A stretch of DNA of 64,000 nucleotides from Nissolia schottii (lineage: Eukaryota > Streptophyta > Magnoliopsida > Fabales > Fabaceae): the NCBI GenBank assembly GCA_003254905.1, contig QANU01047353.1, forward strand, positions 108,986 to 172,985. Reading direction: 5' to 3'. Shown here piece by piece: positions 10,101-20,715 of this stretch. Every line of letters starts with the position of its first letter. The stretch's first letter is position 1. A program made the translations under genes and the position numbers. The notes beneath the pieces are model-generated. The model saw only the letters and a program-made list of their open reading frames with translations. It was not told the DNA's origin and ran no database searches.

Positions 10101-11624
10101 TCAGTCAAGTTTTTTTCATATAACTTTTTTCAATAAAATAATTATATTAAGATGAAGAGAAGAAGAATACAAAGAGATAAGATTCCTCATAAACCCGCAG
10201 TTTTCGGAATTATTCGTAATAAGATGTTGGCTACAATAGAAAATGTCTTATCAATAAAATATTCATTTATCCGAGATACAGGCATATGTAGGAATCTATT
10301 CAAAAATTGAATTATTTATTGTGTGAGAAAAGAATCCCACAAAGGAATTGTGCAATTGAGTATGAGGTACATAAAAACAAACTCATTAATGAAATTATTT
10401 TAGCCTATGGCCTCGAAGTTAGCTTTTTATATAAAATATATTGCTTTCCTTATATTATAGTTCCGAATCATAGTCGACGAGTGATTCGCGATTCCGACCC
10501 GAATCGAACAATTACGTCTGCAAATCGCATGATTCAAACACCCAAGTGATTCCAGCATGCGATCTGAATTGCAAGCAACCTGAATTGGATTGAATCACAC
10601 AATTCACGATTCCGAATCGTGAGATTTGATAACACTGCTCATGATTCACCCGGGTTTTTGTGCCATCCACTTTATAAAAGTAAAAAACAACAAGAAGCAA
10701 AAGTTTCCTTTTTAATACAAAATTCTCTCCCGAACTTTTCATCTCTATGTTAAAGGGAAAACCGAACCAACCCTATATCCTACTACATCTGAGTAACACA
10801 TCCCTATTCAGTCCCCGTGGGAAAGAAATCACTTTACGACCCAAAAAGGTAATTGGTCTCTAAGATGAGCATCCCTGCATATAGAACACACCAAATTTTC
10901 CTATAAGAAAAAAAAAAATAAAGCATACTAATTATAGTTTCAAGACCCGTAAGCAGATTTGAAGCATACCCATTATCTAATTGTCATCATAGTAAGCTAA
11001 AAGGGTGGTTTTTTTATGATAGAAATAGCCACTGATCAAGCAAGATTTCAATTTTTATATTGTTGGAAAAAAAATTCATACCCATCGCATTCTCATTTTC
11101 TAATCATCATCACATTAAGCTAAAAGGGTGAATTTTTCAAGACAAATAACCATTGGTCATGCAGGATTTCAACTTTTTCATAGCTGAGGAACCAAAAAAC
11201 ACACACATTATAGTCCGCACCCAGAAGCAAATTCCAAGCATTCCCATGTTCTAATCGTCTTCAGTCATCACAATAAGCTAAAAGGGTGATAATTTTTATC
11301 GAAATACATAACCACTGATCATGCAAGATTTCAACTTTTTTTTTACTGTTTCCAAATAATAAAAAAAAGATACCCATCATAGCATCAGGACCTATAATTA
11401 AAATTCCAAGCATACCCATTATGTAATTGCCATCACAAATTCACACCAAGCATCCAAAATTTGAACTTTTTCCATAGTCCAAATAAAGAAAAAATCAATC
11501 ACAGGAAAATTGGGGGAAAAACCTGCAAGAATTGCCTGGCAGTCTCGGCGGTCTGGCCCTGAGCGACCTCGAGGAAGGACGAGACCATGCTCTGCTGGTC
11601 ATTGGGCGATAACATTCCTTCCAT
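4117..11624 (-). CDS. PUX7: Plant UBX domain protein PUX7-like (UBA-UAS-UIM-UBX)
   Basis: Ten exons, all joined in frame with GT-AG borders: 11624-11523, 9930-9800, 9711-9604, 7635-7440, 6641-6564, 6475-6407, 6034-5891, 5754-5649, 5204-4921 and 4281-4117. They give 460 residues; Arabidopsis PUX7 is of similar length. The first ATG (11624) precedes [17 protein letters not shown], the UBA-like start. A thioredoxin-like UAS domain covers about 114-275 ([23 protein letters not shown]). A ubiquitin-interacting motif lies at about 321-336 ([13 protein letters not shown]). The UBX domain is at about 375-457 ([24 protein letters not shown]). Such proteins are adaptors that bring ubiquitinated clients to the AAA ATPase CDC48/p97, in nucleus and cytosol. 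The gene is convergent with the trihelix exon. The introns are full of transposon remains but the coding sequence is unbroken, so I expect it to be functional. Confidence 0.93.
4421..4525. mobile_element. Stowaway MITE in the last PUX7 intron
   Basis: A 105-bp element starting CTCCCTCCGTCCAATATTAA and ending in GGAG. The inverted ends share TAATATTAAC. It is flanked by TA (4419-4420 and 4526-4527). CTCCCTCCGT is the classic Stowaway (Tc1/mariner) terminus. Confidence 0.82.
4621..4791. mobile_element. Palindromic MITE in the last PUX7 intron
   Basis: About 170 bp with inverted arms of roughly 70 bp. The left arm starts GAATGGATCCTCTCAATTAG and the right arm ends TCCAATTGAGAGGATCCATT. Both strands therefore give near-identical open frames of about 60 codons, a by-product of the palindrome and not evidence of genes. 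I found no clear target duplication, so the superfamily is undecided. Confidence 0.65.
5290..5515. repeat. Two-copy tandem repeat, about 115 bp, in a PUX7 intron
   Basis: The words ATTTTCAATCC, AAAGGTGAAA, AAGGC, GGGCTTA, AATGCCTTG and GCATGCCTC recur in the same order at 5291 and 5406. The copies are diverged and GC-richer than the surroundings. The unit resembles a dispersed repeat more than coding sequence. It lies between exons 8 and 9 of the UBX gene. Confidence 0.65.
8163..9284. mobile_element. hAT-like non-autonomous element in a PUX7 intron
   Basis: A 1122-bp element with inverted ends CATAGTTGTCAACT and, read in reverse, CATAGTTGTTAGATTT. It is flanked by an exact 8-bp duplication ATTACAGG (8155-8162 and 9285-9292), the length used by hAT transposases. 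Both sub-terminal zones are crowded with GAATCG/CGATTC words (8180-8240 and 9150-9265), consistent with transposase binding arrays. The interior has no transposase gene. A GC-richer stretch at 8840-9010 may be captured foreign sequence. It lies between exons 3 and 4 and leaves the exons intact. Confidence 0.8.
10455..10650. repeat. GAATCG-rich fragment related to the hAT-like element
   Basis: Dense GATTCG, CGATTC and GAATCG words, with TGAGATTTGATAACACTG at the right, recall the sub-terminal zone and TIR of the element at 8163-9284. No matched end or target duplication was found, so this looks like a one-ended remnant in the first PUX7 intron. Confidence 0.45.
10925..11500. repeat. Degenerate tandem repeats in the first PUX7 intron
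   Basis: The anchor AAGCTAAAAGGGTG occurs at about 10994, 11117 and 11275. Each time it is followed by an A/T run, a CACTGATCA or CATTGGTCA-like word and CAAGATTTCAA or CAGGATTTCAA. A fourth, weaker unit follows near 11400-11480. Spacing is 120-160 bp, so the copies differ by indels. No transposon ends were seen. Confidence 0.65.
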
Positions 11625-12644
11625 TCGATCGGAGCTCTCTGAATCCCCTCAGTGAAGTGGTTGTTTGGGGATTAGGGTTTCCGATGAAAGAAAGAAAAAT
11701 AGAGAAACATAAAATATTTTCAAAAATTCTTTGGGCCAAGGAAAATATATATGACGCACGATTTTGTTTACTATTTTACCTTCAGCGAATTTAACTCTTG
11801 GGTAACTCTCTACATACCTAAGGAGTATCCCGGAAGGGACATTTTGCACCATGTTTATCAAGATTATTAATAAATTAGATTAGTTAAAAAGATTATTAAT
11901 TTTTAAATTATTTTTAATGTTACATTACAATGTTTGGTAGGCACAGATTAATTGATAATTTATATTATCACGTTTGGTACATGATTATCAAGTAATAAAT
12001 ATATTTTACCATAATGTCCTCTAAGTAATAAATAAAGTAAAAATAAATTAAATAAATTAACATAATAAAAATTGGTTTGTGTATTGCGGTGATGTTGGTG
12101 GTAAAGGTGACAACAACGGTGGTGGTAGCAATGATGGTGATGGGTAATTGTAATAGTGGTAGTAATAGTGGTGGTGGTGGTGGTGACTGTAGTAATGGAA
12201 ATAATGGGTTGTGGTGGTAGTGAACGATCATGGTAGTGGAGGTGGGTTATGGTAGATGTGGTGGCGGCAGCACTGGGTGGAGGTGACAGTAGTGGTGGTT
12301 GTGCGACAACAATGATGGTGGTAGCAGTGGTAGGTAATGATAGTAATAGTGATTATGATGACGACAATGATGACAATGATGGTGGCGACAGCAGTGGTGG
12401 TGGTAGTGACGATGGTGATGGTGGCGCGATGGTGATATTGGTGGGTGTTATATGATGGCGGCGACGAGAGTGGTAGTGATGGTGGTTGTGGTGGCTCATG
12501 GAGAGAGGTGTATTTATGTTAAGAATATTTTTGTCAAAATAACAGTTGAAGGATTACCTCAAAGGTGATAATCCAAATAGATACCTCTCATACAAGTAAT
12601 CCGCACTACTAGAATGTTGCGTAACCAAACAAGTCAATGTGAAT
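11625..12644. other. Upstream region of the UBX gene, with GGT-rich low-complexity DNA
   Basis: The promoter side of the UBX gene. At 12075-12500 lies a long impure GGT/GAT/GTG trinucleotide array, open in several frames purely because of its composition. The flanks contain TGTTTGGTAGGC near 11932 and GCGTAACCAAACA near 12620, an inverted-end pair suggestive of a MITE enclosing the array. No gene is supported. Confidence 0.5.
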
Positions 12645-13076
12645 TGTTAGTGTTATGGGCTGGCCCATGAAGGCCCATCTAGGATAATCGTAGTCGAGGG
12701 TCCGCGGATCAACCCAACCCGAAACCCCTCCTTGAGCATTTCTCAGAGAATTCGCGGATCAACACAACCCAACTCGAGCAACTCCCCAATGGCTAGCGAG
12801 ATTCTCATCCCGAGATATGCTCTCCCAAGCTAAAAACACGCCGTGATCTCCGAATGCGAAATTAATGGAAAGATCCCCGGAACAATGAAAATCACGGATG
12901 TTGCCCAGGTATGTAAGCATAATCAACACACCAGGTATGCCTAGAGCCCAACACCCCGTACTTCACTATTATTTCGAACCTTTACTGACTTCAGCGTCGG
13001 AGTCCTTGCAGGTACCTGCCATGAAGACCCAGAAGCTGCAGAGAAGCTCCAGGATCTAGAGTACCCCTTCGGTACA
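12645..13076 (+). repeat. 5' LTR of a Ty3/gypsy element
   Basis: The LTR begins TGTTAGTG or, six bases later, TGTTATGG. It ends GGTACA immediately before a primer-binding site, giving TG...CA termini and a length of about 430 bp. The exact left border is uncertain because both starts are possible. No matching 3' LTR was found in the window. Confidence 0.6.
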
Positions 13077-13096
13077 TTGGCGCCGTCTGCGGGGAC
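13077..13096 (+). other. Primer-binding site, tRNA-Asp type
   Basis: TTGGCGCCGTCTGCGGGGAC directly follows the LTR. Plant gypsy elements commonly use a TGGCGCCGTTGCCGGGGA-like site, complementary to the 3' end of tRNA-Asp. The copy here differs by a few bases in the middle. Confidence 0.7.
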
Positions 13097-13149
13097 AACT
13101 TTCACGGCATACCACACTTTGTTTGGACCTTGAAGCATCCCTACCACCA

Positions 13150-14600
13150 TGCCCCCCAAACTCACCAGAAAAACCTACCGCGCTGCCTCATCCAGGGAAA
13201 CTGGCGATCAGTCTCTGTAGGGACCCACTCACCTCCCTCCCAATTGCCCCAACCTCCTGAGTGCATAACAGCCCCACCTCCCCCGGAACAAAATCCACTT
13301 CCACCACCGATTCCACCACAAGACCAACCTGTTGACACAAATCTGCCTCTTCCCCCCGATGTGGTTTGAACCCAGGTGGAAACAAATGAGCGCTTGGAAG
13401 CAGCCCTATTACAATTGGCCCAAACAGAAGAGGAAAAGAAGAAGCAAAGAGAAATCCGTGTGGCAGCGGACAAAGCCAAAAACGACGCGGAGAGGAGACA
13501 GAAACAGGTCCTACTAGAAGCCCGCCAGAGAGAGCGCCACATCGACGGTCTTAACCGCGGTGATGGCCACAGTCAGCCGAGGACAAATGAAGAAGCCCAA
13601 GAATCCATGTACAAGGAGTCCGCGAAGGTTAACACAGAAAAGGTGCGCATGGGAGTGAAGAAGCCAAAGGGGAAGGATAACCACCCTTTCGTCGAAGAAA
13701 TTCTCAATAAGATGCCATCACACGGATTTCGTCTTCCTATGGACATGGAACCATATGACGGAACCTCAGACCCTCATCATCACTTAGATGTTTTTGGTCA
13801 CAGGATGATCTTGGATGGAGCCCCCGACGCCATCCAATGTAAATCCTTCCCAGTAACTCTGAGGAAAGGAGAATTGGTTTGGTTTAACGCACTCCCACCA
13901 AAGTGCATCTAGTGTTTTGACAATTTAGTTGAACCCTTCCTGGCTAATTTCACCAATAGGAGAACAAAGCTTAAGATGACAGTAAGCCTCTTAGGCGTGA
14001 TACAGAAAGGAAATGAATCCCTTCGTCAAAACCTGGATCGTTTATATGAGGAATGCGCCCAAGTCAAAAACTTGCAGCCACAAGCAACGTTGATGAGCCT
14101 GACTAATGCGCTCAAAAAAGGGAGCTCATTCGCAAAGAACTCATCCAAAAGACCTCTGCGGAGCTTAATAGAGATACAAGAACGAGCTGAAGAGTATCTG
14201 TATCAAGAAGAGGGCATGCAAGCCATAAAAAGCGACCTTACTCGCGATGGAACCCGAGAAGGAGGAGAAGGCCCGAGGAGAAGGTTCAACCAGCCAATGC
14301 ATATGGACCGTCCACAGAACGAACGACCATGGATCGTGAAGGAAGGACGACACACAAACTACACTCCTCTTACCATATCACTCACACAGTTGTATAGAGA
14401 GATTTAGCATAAAGAAGAGATCCCAAGGCCAAAACCAATCCGATTACGGCTAGAGACAGACACCACCTTGTTTTGCACCTTTAAAGACTCATACGGTCAC
14501 AACACAGAAGACTATGTAGATTTGAAAGACGAGGTCGAAACCTGGGTCAGCGGAGGTAAGCTCGAAAGATATGTGATACAAGAAAGGAAAAGAAAAATGG
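13150..14600 (+). pseudogene. Ty3/gypsy gag, broken
   Basis: Starts MPPKLTRKTYRAASS at about 13150 and is soon interrupted by stops. The longest open pieces are 13376-13912 and 13976-14407. They contain the gag features FVEEILNKMP, EPYDGTSDPHHHLD, LVWFNALPP and NFTNRRTKLK. A decayed zinc-knuckle-like segment FCTFKDSYGHNTEDYVDLKD sits near 14470-14530. These are hallmarks of plant Ty3/gypsy gag, probably of the Tat/Athila side. In-frame stops (13910, 14405 and others) mean that no full capsid protein can be made. Confidence 0.75.
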
Positions 14601-14782
14601 AAACTAGAGTTTAGAAAGGAGAACCTACTCTAGAGATAACCGTAGAAGAGAAGATTATCCCGAAGACCGACAAGATAGAGAATACAAGAGAACAGAAACT
14701 ACCAGGGTAATTAATATAATAGCTGGTGGATTTGTAGGAGGAGGATCCACCAGGTCAACAAGGAAAAGACATCTCCAAGAGG

Positions 14783-15316
14783 GTGTTATATCTCGGAAAT
14801 GAGGCAGGTCACAAATTTTGCGGCACTAGAAACTTCCTTAACATCGCCTTCACTGGAGAAGACTTCGCTCACACCACACCAATGCACGACGACCCAATGG
14901 TGATCTCCTCCACCTTGATAAATGCTGAAGTCAAAAGAGTCTTGCTAGACCAACGAAGCTTCGCGGACATTATTTTCAGAAGCTATTTCAACCAATTAGA
15001 CTCAAAAAATTTAGATCTCGAGCATTACCCAAAAGATCTGGTGAGCTTTTCCGAGGAAACAGTTACTCCAGATGGATATGTTTCCTTATATTTGACACTA
15101 GGATGCAAACCTACCACGAGGACAGAAAGGGTGGAGTTTTTGGTGGTTGATAAGCCTTCAGCTTACAACATTATCCTAGGAAGACCCTCGTTAAACACAG
15201 TTAATGATGTCATATCCACCGTCGCCCTAACGATGAAGTTTCTGACTATAGATAATCAAGTAGAAATGATACATGGAGACCAAGCAACTGCCAAGCGACA
15301 GCCGTGCACATCATAG
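14783..15316 (+). pseudogene. Ty3/gypsy aspartic protease region
   Basis: The open frame contains MVISSTLINAEVKRVLLDQ, where the active-site DxG(S/A)S is degraded to LLDQRSFADI. It is followed by LGCKPTTRTERVEFLVVD and YNIILGRPSLN, the conserved retropepsin C-terminal motif. Loss of the catalytic motif indicates an inactive copy. Reverse transcriptase, RNase H and integrase are absent: the homology stops at about 15316, where an unrelated long LTR-like repeat begins. Confidence 0.72.
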
Positions 15317-16080
15317 CCCCATACCCCCCCATCAACAGCTCTCTTACACACACTTACACTCACCTTACCCTGGATATCACTTCTACTATTCACCCATCAT
15401 TACTTCTAATTTATTTAATCCATTTTAAATCATTTTCCCCAAAATTTCCCTCAAAGAACCGAACCCTCCTCAACTCCTCATTCTCATTTTTCACCTTCTT
15501 CTTCTTCTTCACAAATTCTCCCCAAAAGCCAAAGAGCCAAGCCTCCAAAGAACACACCATTGCCACCAAGTGAAACTTGGGCATTCTTGCCTTATTCCCC
15601 TAAGCAACCACCAACACCACAAAGCCCCAAGCCTCCTCATTTTCTTCTCATTTTTTTTCACTCAAAGACTAGAGTAGAGCATTATCTTGTTCTCTCTAGA
15701 AACTTAAGCTTACGTCCCTCATAAGAAAAAATCACCATAGTCTCCATTTTCAAAGGAAAGAGGAATCAAGCTTGGTTTTCTCAAGCACTCTTGAGAACTC
15801 CCTCCTCAACACTCTCTTCACCATCAACCTTCTTGATAAAATGGGTAAAACTTGGTCTAGTCACCCCCTTAGTGATCTAAGTGTGTTTATATGATATATA
15901 TTGAAATGATACATGAATGTGATATATTATATGTTATATGGTTGATGTGGATACATGGGTTATTTTGTGCTTTTAGAAGTTAAATATATGATTTGTGATT
16001 GTTGGAACTTATGGTGAAAGCTCTAAGTGGTGGTGCATGGAATAGTGTTAATATGTTTCTGTTTTTCTGCAACAGGCATG

Positions 16081-16392
16081 TGGTCATTCAAATGACTAAG
16101 TCTCAGTCATTCGAATGAATCACTGAGTTTTTCTAAACTGAGAGTAAAATTTTTGAGTCATTCGAATGACCAGCCTCGGTCATTCGAATGAATCATTGAT
16201 TTTTTAGAATTAAGAGCAAAAGATTCAAGTCGTTCGAATGACTAAGTCTTGGTCATTCGAATGACCTATTCTGTGCACTAACTCAAGAGCCAAAGTTCTT
16301 TTTCATTCGATTGAGTGGCCTTGGTCATTCGAGTGACACTTCCAGTGTTAGTTGTCATTCGAATGAACTTGGTAGGTCATTCAAATGACTTA
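16081..16392. repeat. Cluster of CATTCGAATG palindromes
   Basis: About ten copies of the self-complementary 10-mer CATTCGAATG or one- to two-base variants occur in 310 bp, mostly as GTCATTCGAATGAC or GTCATTCGAATGAA. The spacing is irregular (roughly 20-50 bp). It lies inside the long LTR-like repeat. Confidence 0.85.
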
Positions 16393-16489
16393 AGTTTTTA
16401 ACCCTCTGTCTTCAATTTTTCTCATTCACTAGGATGTGTATCATGTATTATGTAGTAGATATTGTTATGATGATATAAATGAATGTGTA

Positions 16490-16490
16490 T

Positions 16491-16517
<27 letters not shown>
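16490..16517. repeat. TA dinucleotide microsatellite
   Basis: Uninterrupted TA run of about 28 bases. Confidence 0.9.
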
Positions 16518-16521
<4 letters not shown>

Positions 16522-16984
16522 TTTATTATGCATCATGTGGACACTGTTGTCGTTAGACCTTTGGACGACCCTAGAGAACTAGAGATTCATCACCTAACAT
16601 TAACCAAGATCATAAATGAACCTTAGGGAAAATGAGAGATCTTAAGGAGGTCACGGCCACAATGGGTGCAGAAAACCTTGAAGTTAAGTACATAGATATG
16701 TAATAGGTAATCCCCCTCTCTTGGCACGTCCGAAGGACAAGCCCCTCGTTGATCCTGCCAGGAGAATTAGTTTACGATAAATACAGGCCTACGCCTGAAC
16801 AAATGACTACAATCATACCAAGAGAAAAGAACAAGTACACGTGTCCCCTATATAGGGTTATAAAGGTCTAAGAAAGTCAAAGTACTAAATAATGCAAAGT
16901 AAAGTTATGAAAGAAAAGAAAGATTTAAAGAAAGTATGAGTCCACCCTAAAAGGAAGGGTGAAGTTATGTTACCTCGAGGAACA

Positions 16985-17225
16985 GACAGCAAGGAGGGTT
17001 ATACATCGCTGGTGGACAGCAGTCCTAGGGTGTACAATACATTGCGTGCAGACGACGGTCCTAGGGTGTACAACACATCGCGTGTGGGCGACGGTCCTAG
17101 GATGTATACGACCTCGCGTGTGGACAACAGTCCTAAGATGTACAGTACATTGCGTATGGACGACAGTTATAAGATGTACAATACACCGTGTGTGGACGAC
17201 AATCCTAGGGTGTACAAGGAATCGA
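16985..17225 (+). repeat. 36-bp minisatellite, 6 to 7 copies
   Basis: The anchor (A/G)(G/A)TCCTAGGGTGTACAA or its variants starts at 17021, 17057, 17093, 17129, 17165 and 17201, an exact 36-bp period. A partial copy precedes the first. Because 36 is divisible by 3, the array stays open as a 12-residue repeat (xDSPRVYNTxRV type) in a short frame. Nothing suggests translation. Confidence 0.9.
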
Positions 17226-18140
17226 GATAAGAAAACGGAAGAAGAGGGGACAGTCTAATAAACGGTACAAGAAAACCTGGGAATTTCCCCATGCATAAGA
17301 TATGCGTTGAATGTTGCATTATGTTCAAGTGTCGAGGCACATCACGTGAAATAATATCACGAGATGGCCTCACTAGTGCAAGTACGTGGGTAAGTGAAAC
17401 AGTATCATGATACCCTAATGATCAGGAATAGAAAGCACACGAATTTATACATCGGTAAAGCAAGAGTAGATTCCCCAATCACCTAGTAATTAGATAAAGT
17501 TGCTCAGGACTAGCATGGATAATAATAAGTAAGGATTTTAGTATGTTATGACATCTAGAGACCCCCTGAGCGGCGGAATCATAATTGAGAAGAAAACAAA
17601 TAGTGATGCCTCAAGGATCCCCACTGAGGACGAAATATTCTCACCCCCACTCATTTATGGTTCCAGGCAAATACGACAAGTACACCGGAGGGGAGGCATC
17701 GTAGGAGGACTAAAGGTCTGTACGTCAAGAGATTTCAAAGAAGTAGAAGGATTGTAGTCTATATCTACGCGTCGTAGCGTTTAGTTATTTTTATTGTGTA
17801 TTAACTAAATGGATTTGTTACGCCATTAGCTTTTTAATGTAGTAATTGTAATATATAAATATAAACATGTGCAACTGTTTTCTGGACCTGTATGAATGGA
17901 CTTATATTATGCTTTCTTTGATGCTAATGTGATCACTCATATGTTACGCTATTGAACGCCTAAGTCCTGTAGACTCTATCGCTTGCTTGTATATGTATGC
18001 CTTTTTGAACACGTACGACTCATATTTTGCGTTTTAATAAAGAAAGGAAAAAGTTTTAAAATTGGCCCATATTTTCAGTAAGAAAATATTTTCAAGTATA
18101 AACATGAGGTTAGAAGTATCCCAACCAAAGCAGTTAACAA

Positions 18141-18873
18141 CCATGTGAGCCTTGTTTATGACTATAGAGTAAGCAGCAAATAGGGATGTTATAGCTCCTA
18201 TGTCCGATAATGGTCTTATTAACATAATTTGGGCTCTAACAGCAAAAAATTGATCATTCAATCCTCTCAAAAACCTGACTGCATAGTCTTCTCTTCTATA
18301 TTTTCTTATCATTCTTAGGTTGCACACACAAAGAGGGCCACAAACACAACTTGGAATTGGACGAAAGTTATCCAACTCTTCCCAAATTGATTTCAGCTTA
18401 GTGAAATACGAAGTGATACTTAATTCTCCTCGTTTCATAGCAAATAACTCCTCTTGTAAATCGGTTATACGAAATACATCTCCCTCAAAGTATCTTTGAT
18501 GTAAATCATTCCATAATTCACAAGCATTATCTATCCAAAGAACACCTTGCATAATTTCTTGACTTAATGATTGAGTAATCCAAGAAACTACGAATATGTT
18601 GCATTTATCCCAAGCAACAAACAGATTATCAGTTACCTCTAGTCGTGGCAAAGTTCCATCAACAAATCGCAGTTTGGTATTTGATTTTAAAGCCATTCTC
18701 ATTGCTCTTGACCAGGAGAGATAATTCTGTAAAGTAAGCGTCATGGCAATCATTGCAGCGCCAGGATTCTCGCTTCGATGCAATAAATATGGACTCATCG
18801 GATCACTCATGGGGTTAAAACTGTGTACTCCTTGATTGTGATTGTTCCCCGTATGAACAAACCGATTGTTCAA
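18141..18873 (-). pseudogene. Ty1/copia gag (UBN2-type), partial
   Basis: The frame starts at 18873 (MNNRFVHTGNNHNQG). It shows the copia gag order: SPYLLHRSENPGAA, LTLQNYLSWSRAMRMALKSN, DKCNIFVVSWITQSLSQEI, ELWNDLHQRYFEGD, LSITSYFTKLKSIWEELDNF and a Cys pair region CVCGPLCVCNL. The frame runs on to 18034, but its last 35 or so codons are not gag: they lie in the long LTR-like repeat. Protease, integrase and reverse transcriptase are missing, so the element was truncated at about 18140. The 5' LTR and primer site are present on the right. Confidence 0.8.
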
Positions 18874-19226
18874 TCAAACATATGGATTTGGAATCACATT
18901 ATCTTGGGAGGAATTGTTTCTAAGTTTAAAGCTAGCGTCGACAAACTGGATCTTGATGTGGATCTCCCATAATGACGAATTTGGAAGGAAAATTGAGGTA
19001 ATGAAAAAACGATTGAAGAAGGAGCAAATGAAAAAATTGCTAAGTTCTAATTGAGCTCTCAAAGTGAACCTGAGAAAATTGCTCTGAATTTCATCAAGAA
19101 CTCGCAGAACTTCCTTAATCACCGATCGAGACTTACGAAGGAGAAATGATATTGGATGTCAAGCTGGAGTTCTTGAAGTTTTTGGGGGAGAAAGCTGCGA
19201 CAAAATGAATGGAAGCATGAATCAAA

Positions 19227-19238
19227 GCTCTGATACCA
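19227..19238 (-). other. Primer-binding site, initiator tRNA-Met type
   Basis: Read on the minus strand, TGGTATCAGAGC is the standard copia primer site complementary to initiator tRNA-Met. It lies directly inside the LTR and upstream of gag. Confidence 0.85.
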
Positions 19239-19603
19239 TGTGAAATGGTGGCTAGCTCAAGGAAAAGAAGAACTTCATTGAAGTTCTAATAACACAAAGA
19301 AGCAACAGAGATGGAAAATGAATTCATCAATTCTCATTTAGTTGAATTAGAAGTTTATATATAACAAATCTAACTAACAAAATGAAATGGAAATGAGGAT
19401 GGAATTAATTTAGATGCATATCAAATGCACTGCATAGCTGTCTAACAACTAACTCTCTAACAACCAACTAACTCTTGACTTGTTGTACAAGTTAGCCAAC
19501 TAACTCTTAGCTTGCTGCATAAACTAACCAACTAACTTAAATTAACTCGGTACAAGGAAAGAAAAATAGAGAGGCTGAGATAGGGGGAAAGGAGATAGTA
19601 ACA
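19239..19603 (-). repeat. 5' LTR of a copia element
   Basis: A 365-bp segment with TGT...ACA ends on either strand, abutting the primer-binding site. Read on the minus strand it contains a TATATAAA promoter box (about 19355). The matching 3' LTR is not in the window. Confidence 0.72.
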
Positions 19604-20715
19604 ATAATATCCTTAATATGTTTAACTACATTTTTAAAGATGTTTTTAATTGCATTTATGAAATGTGGCTAAACATAGAGAGACAAATTTAACCCATGTT
19701 TAAAATTGTCAAGGACTAACTTGACCCAAATTTTAAATTAACAAGGACTAAATTATACCTTTTTATTTACAAGAGACCAAATTGGTCCGACTTTAAAATT
19801 AACAAAGACTAAATTGGACATCTTATTTTGTTAAGGATCAAATTGACCCATCAAAGATTTACCAGTGACTAATTTGGCTATTTACTCTGTATTTTTGAAT
19901 TGCTAAGAAAGTGAAGAGAGAGACGAAATGATGTGAGTTTAATTTTTGGTGGATAGTGAATTTTAAATATAGGTGATTTCAATAAAAAAAAATGAAAAAA
20001 TGTTATTATATTTATGATTTTTATTTATTTATTTATTTATAAAGTTCTCATAGTTTTGGTGGATATACTGGGCTAGCAAGCCCAATAAAAGAACAGAAAC
20101 AAAAGTGACATGAGGAGTGTAGCGTTGACCCAAAAAAAAGTTACATGAGCTGTACAACTTAGAGCTGAGTCCAGAGGCCCAAATTAAATAAGCTCGTGGA
20201 TTTCAAACATTATTGTCACTCGTGACCAGGAAAAAATTTTTTGTCACTCATTTATTAGTTATTTATTTTATGATAACTTTTGTTTAATAGATTCAGAGTT
20301 GCTTTATCATTATATTTATTTATCACTTGAAGTTTATCCAACCTCATGAGTTGGTAATTCCCAACACTACTAATTGGAACAAAGTTATTCCTTACCTACA
20401 ATAGTTTTTTGTTTCTTTCCTTTACCCGGATATTCGAATTCTATTATTAGTAGAACCAACTAATCTAGTTTAAAGTACTGTTATTGTCTCTCTCAACCTG
20501 ACATAACAAACTTTTAAATCCTTTTAAAAAGGATTTAAAATCCTTTTCTCTCTCGTATCTCGAATTCAAATCCTTTTAAAAGAGGCGAACTGGTCTACAA
20601 CATAACAAACCTTGTTATACTACAAGGCAAAGTTTCTATAAAACTAATTACACACTATTAAAGTTTAATTTTGAAGTACGTGAGATAACACAATAATTGT
20701 TTGTTTGTGAAAATA

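Larger units (their letters stand above)
15317..18140 (+). repeat. Long LTR-like repeat, related to 28998-32101
   Basis: No coding capacity is visible. The part from about 17400 to 18140 matches the reverse complement of the LTR-like insertion at 28998-32101. Shared words are GACCCCCTGAG.GGCGGAATCAT, AATTGAG, ACTCATATTTT/GCTCATATTTT, GGCCCATATTTT/GGTCCATATTTT and ATCCCAACCAAA. This places the segment in the same long-LTR family in plus orientation. The left border is unclear; it starts where the gypsy protease stops. The right border touches the copia gag at about 18140. It contains a palindromic motif cluster, a TA run and a 36-bp minisatellite, listed separately. Confidence 0.6.

Noticed and set aside
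12249-12455. Asp/Gly-rich frame in GGT/GAT repeats
   Set aside because: Open only because the trinucleotide repeat lacks stops; no gene context.
13162-13542. 126-codon minus-strand frame
   Set aside because: Antisense shadow of the gypsy gag region.
16081-16392. CRISPR-like array
   Set aside because: The repeats are a 10-bp palindrome with irregular spacing in a plant LTR; there are no cas genes and no uniform spacers.
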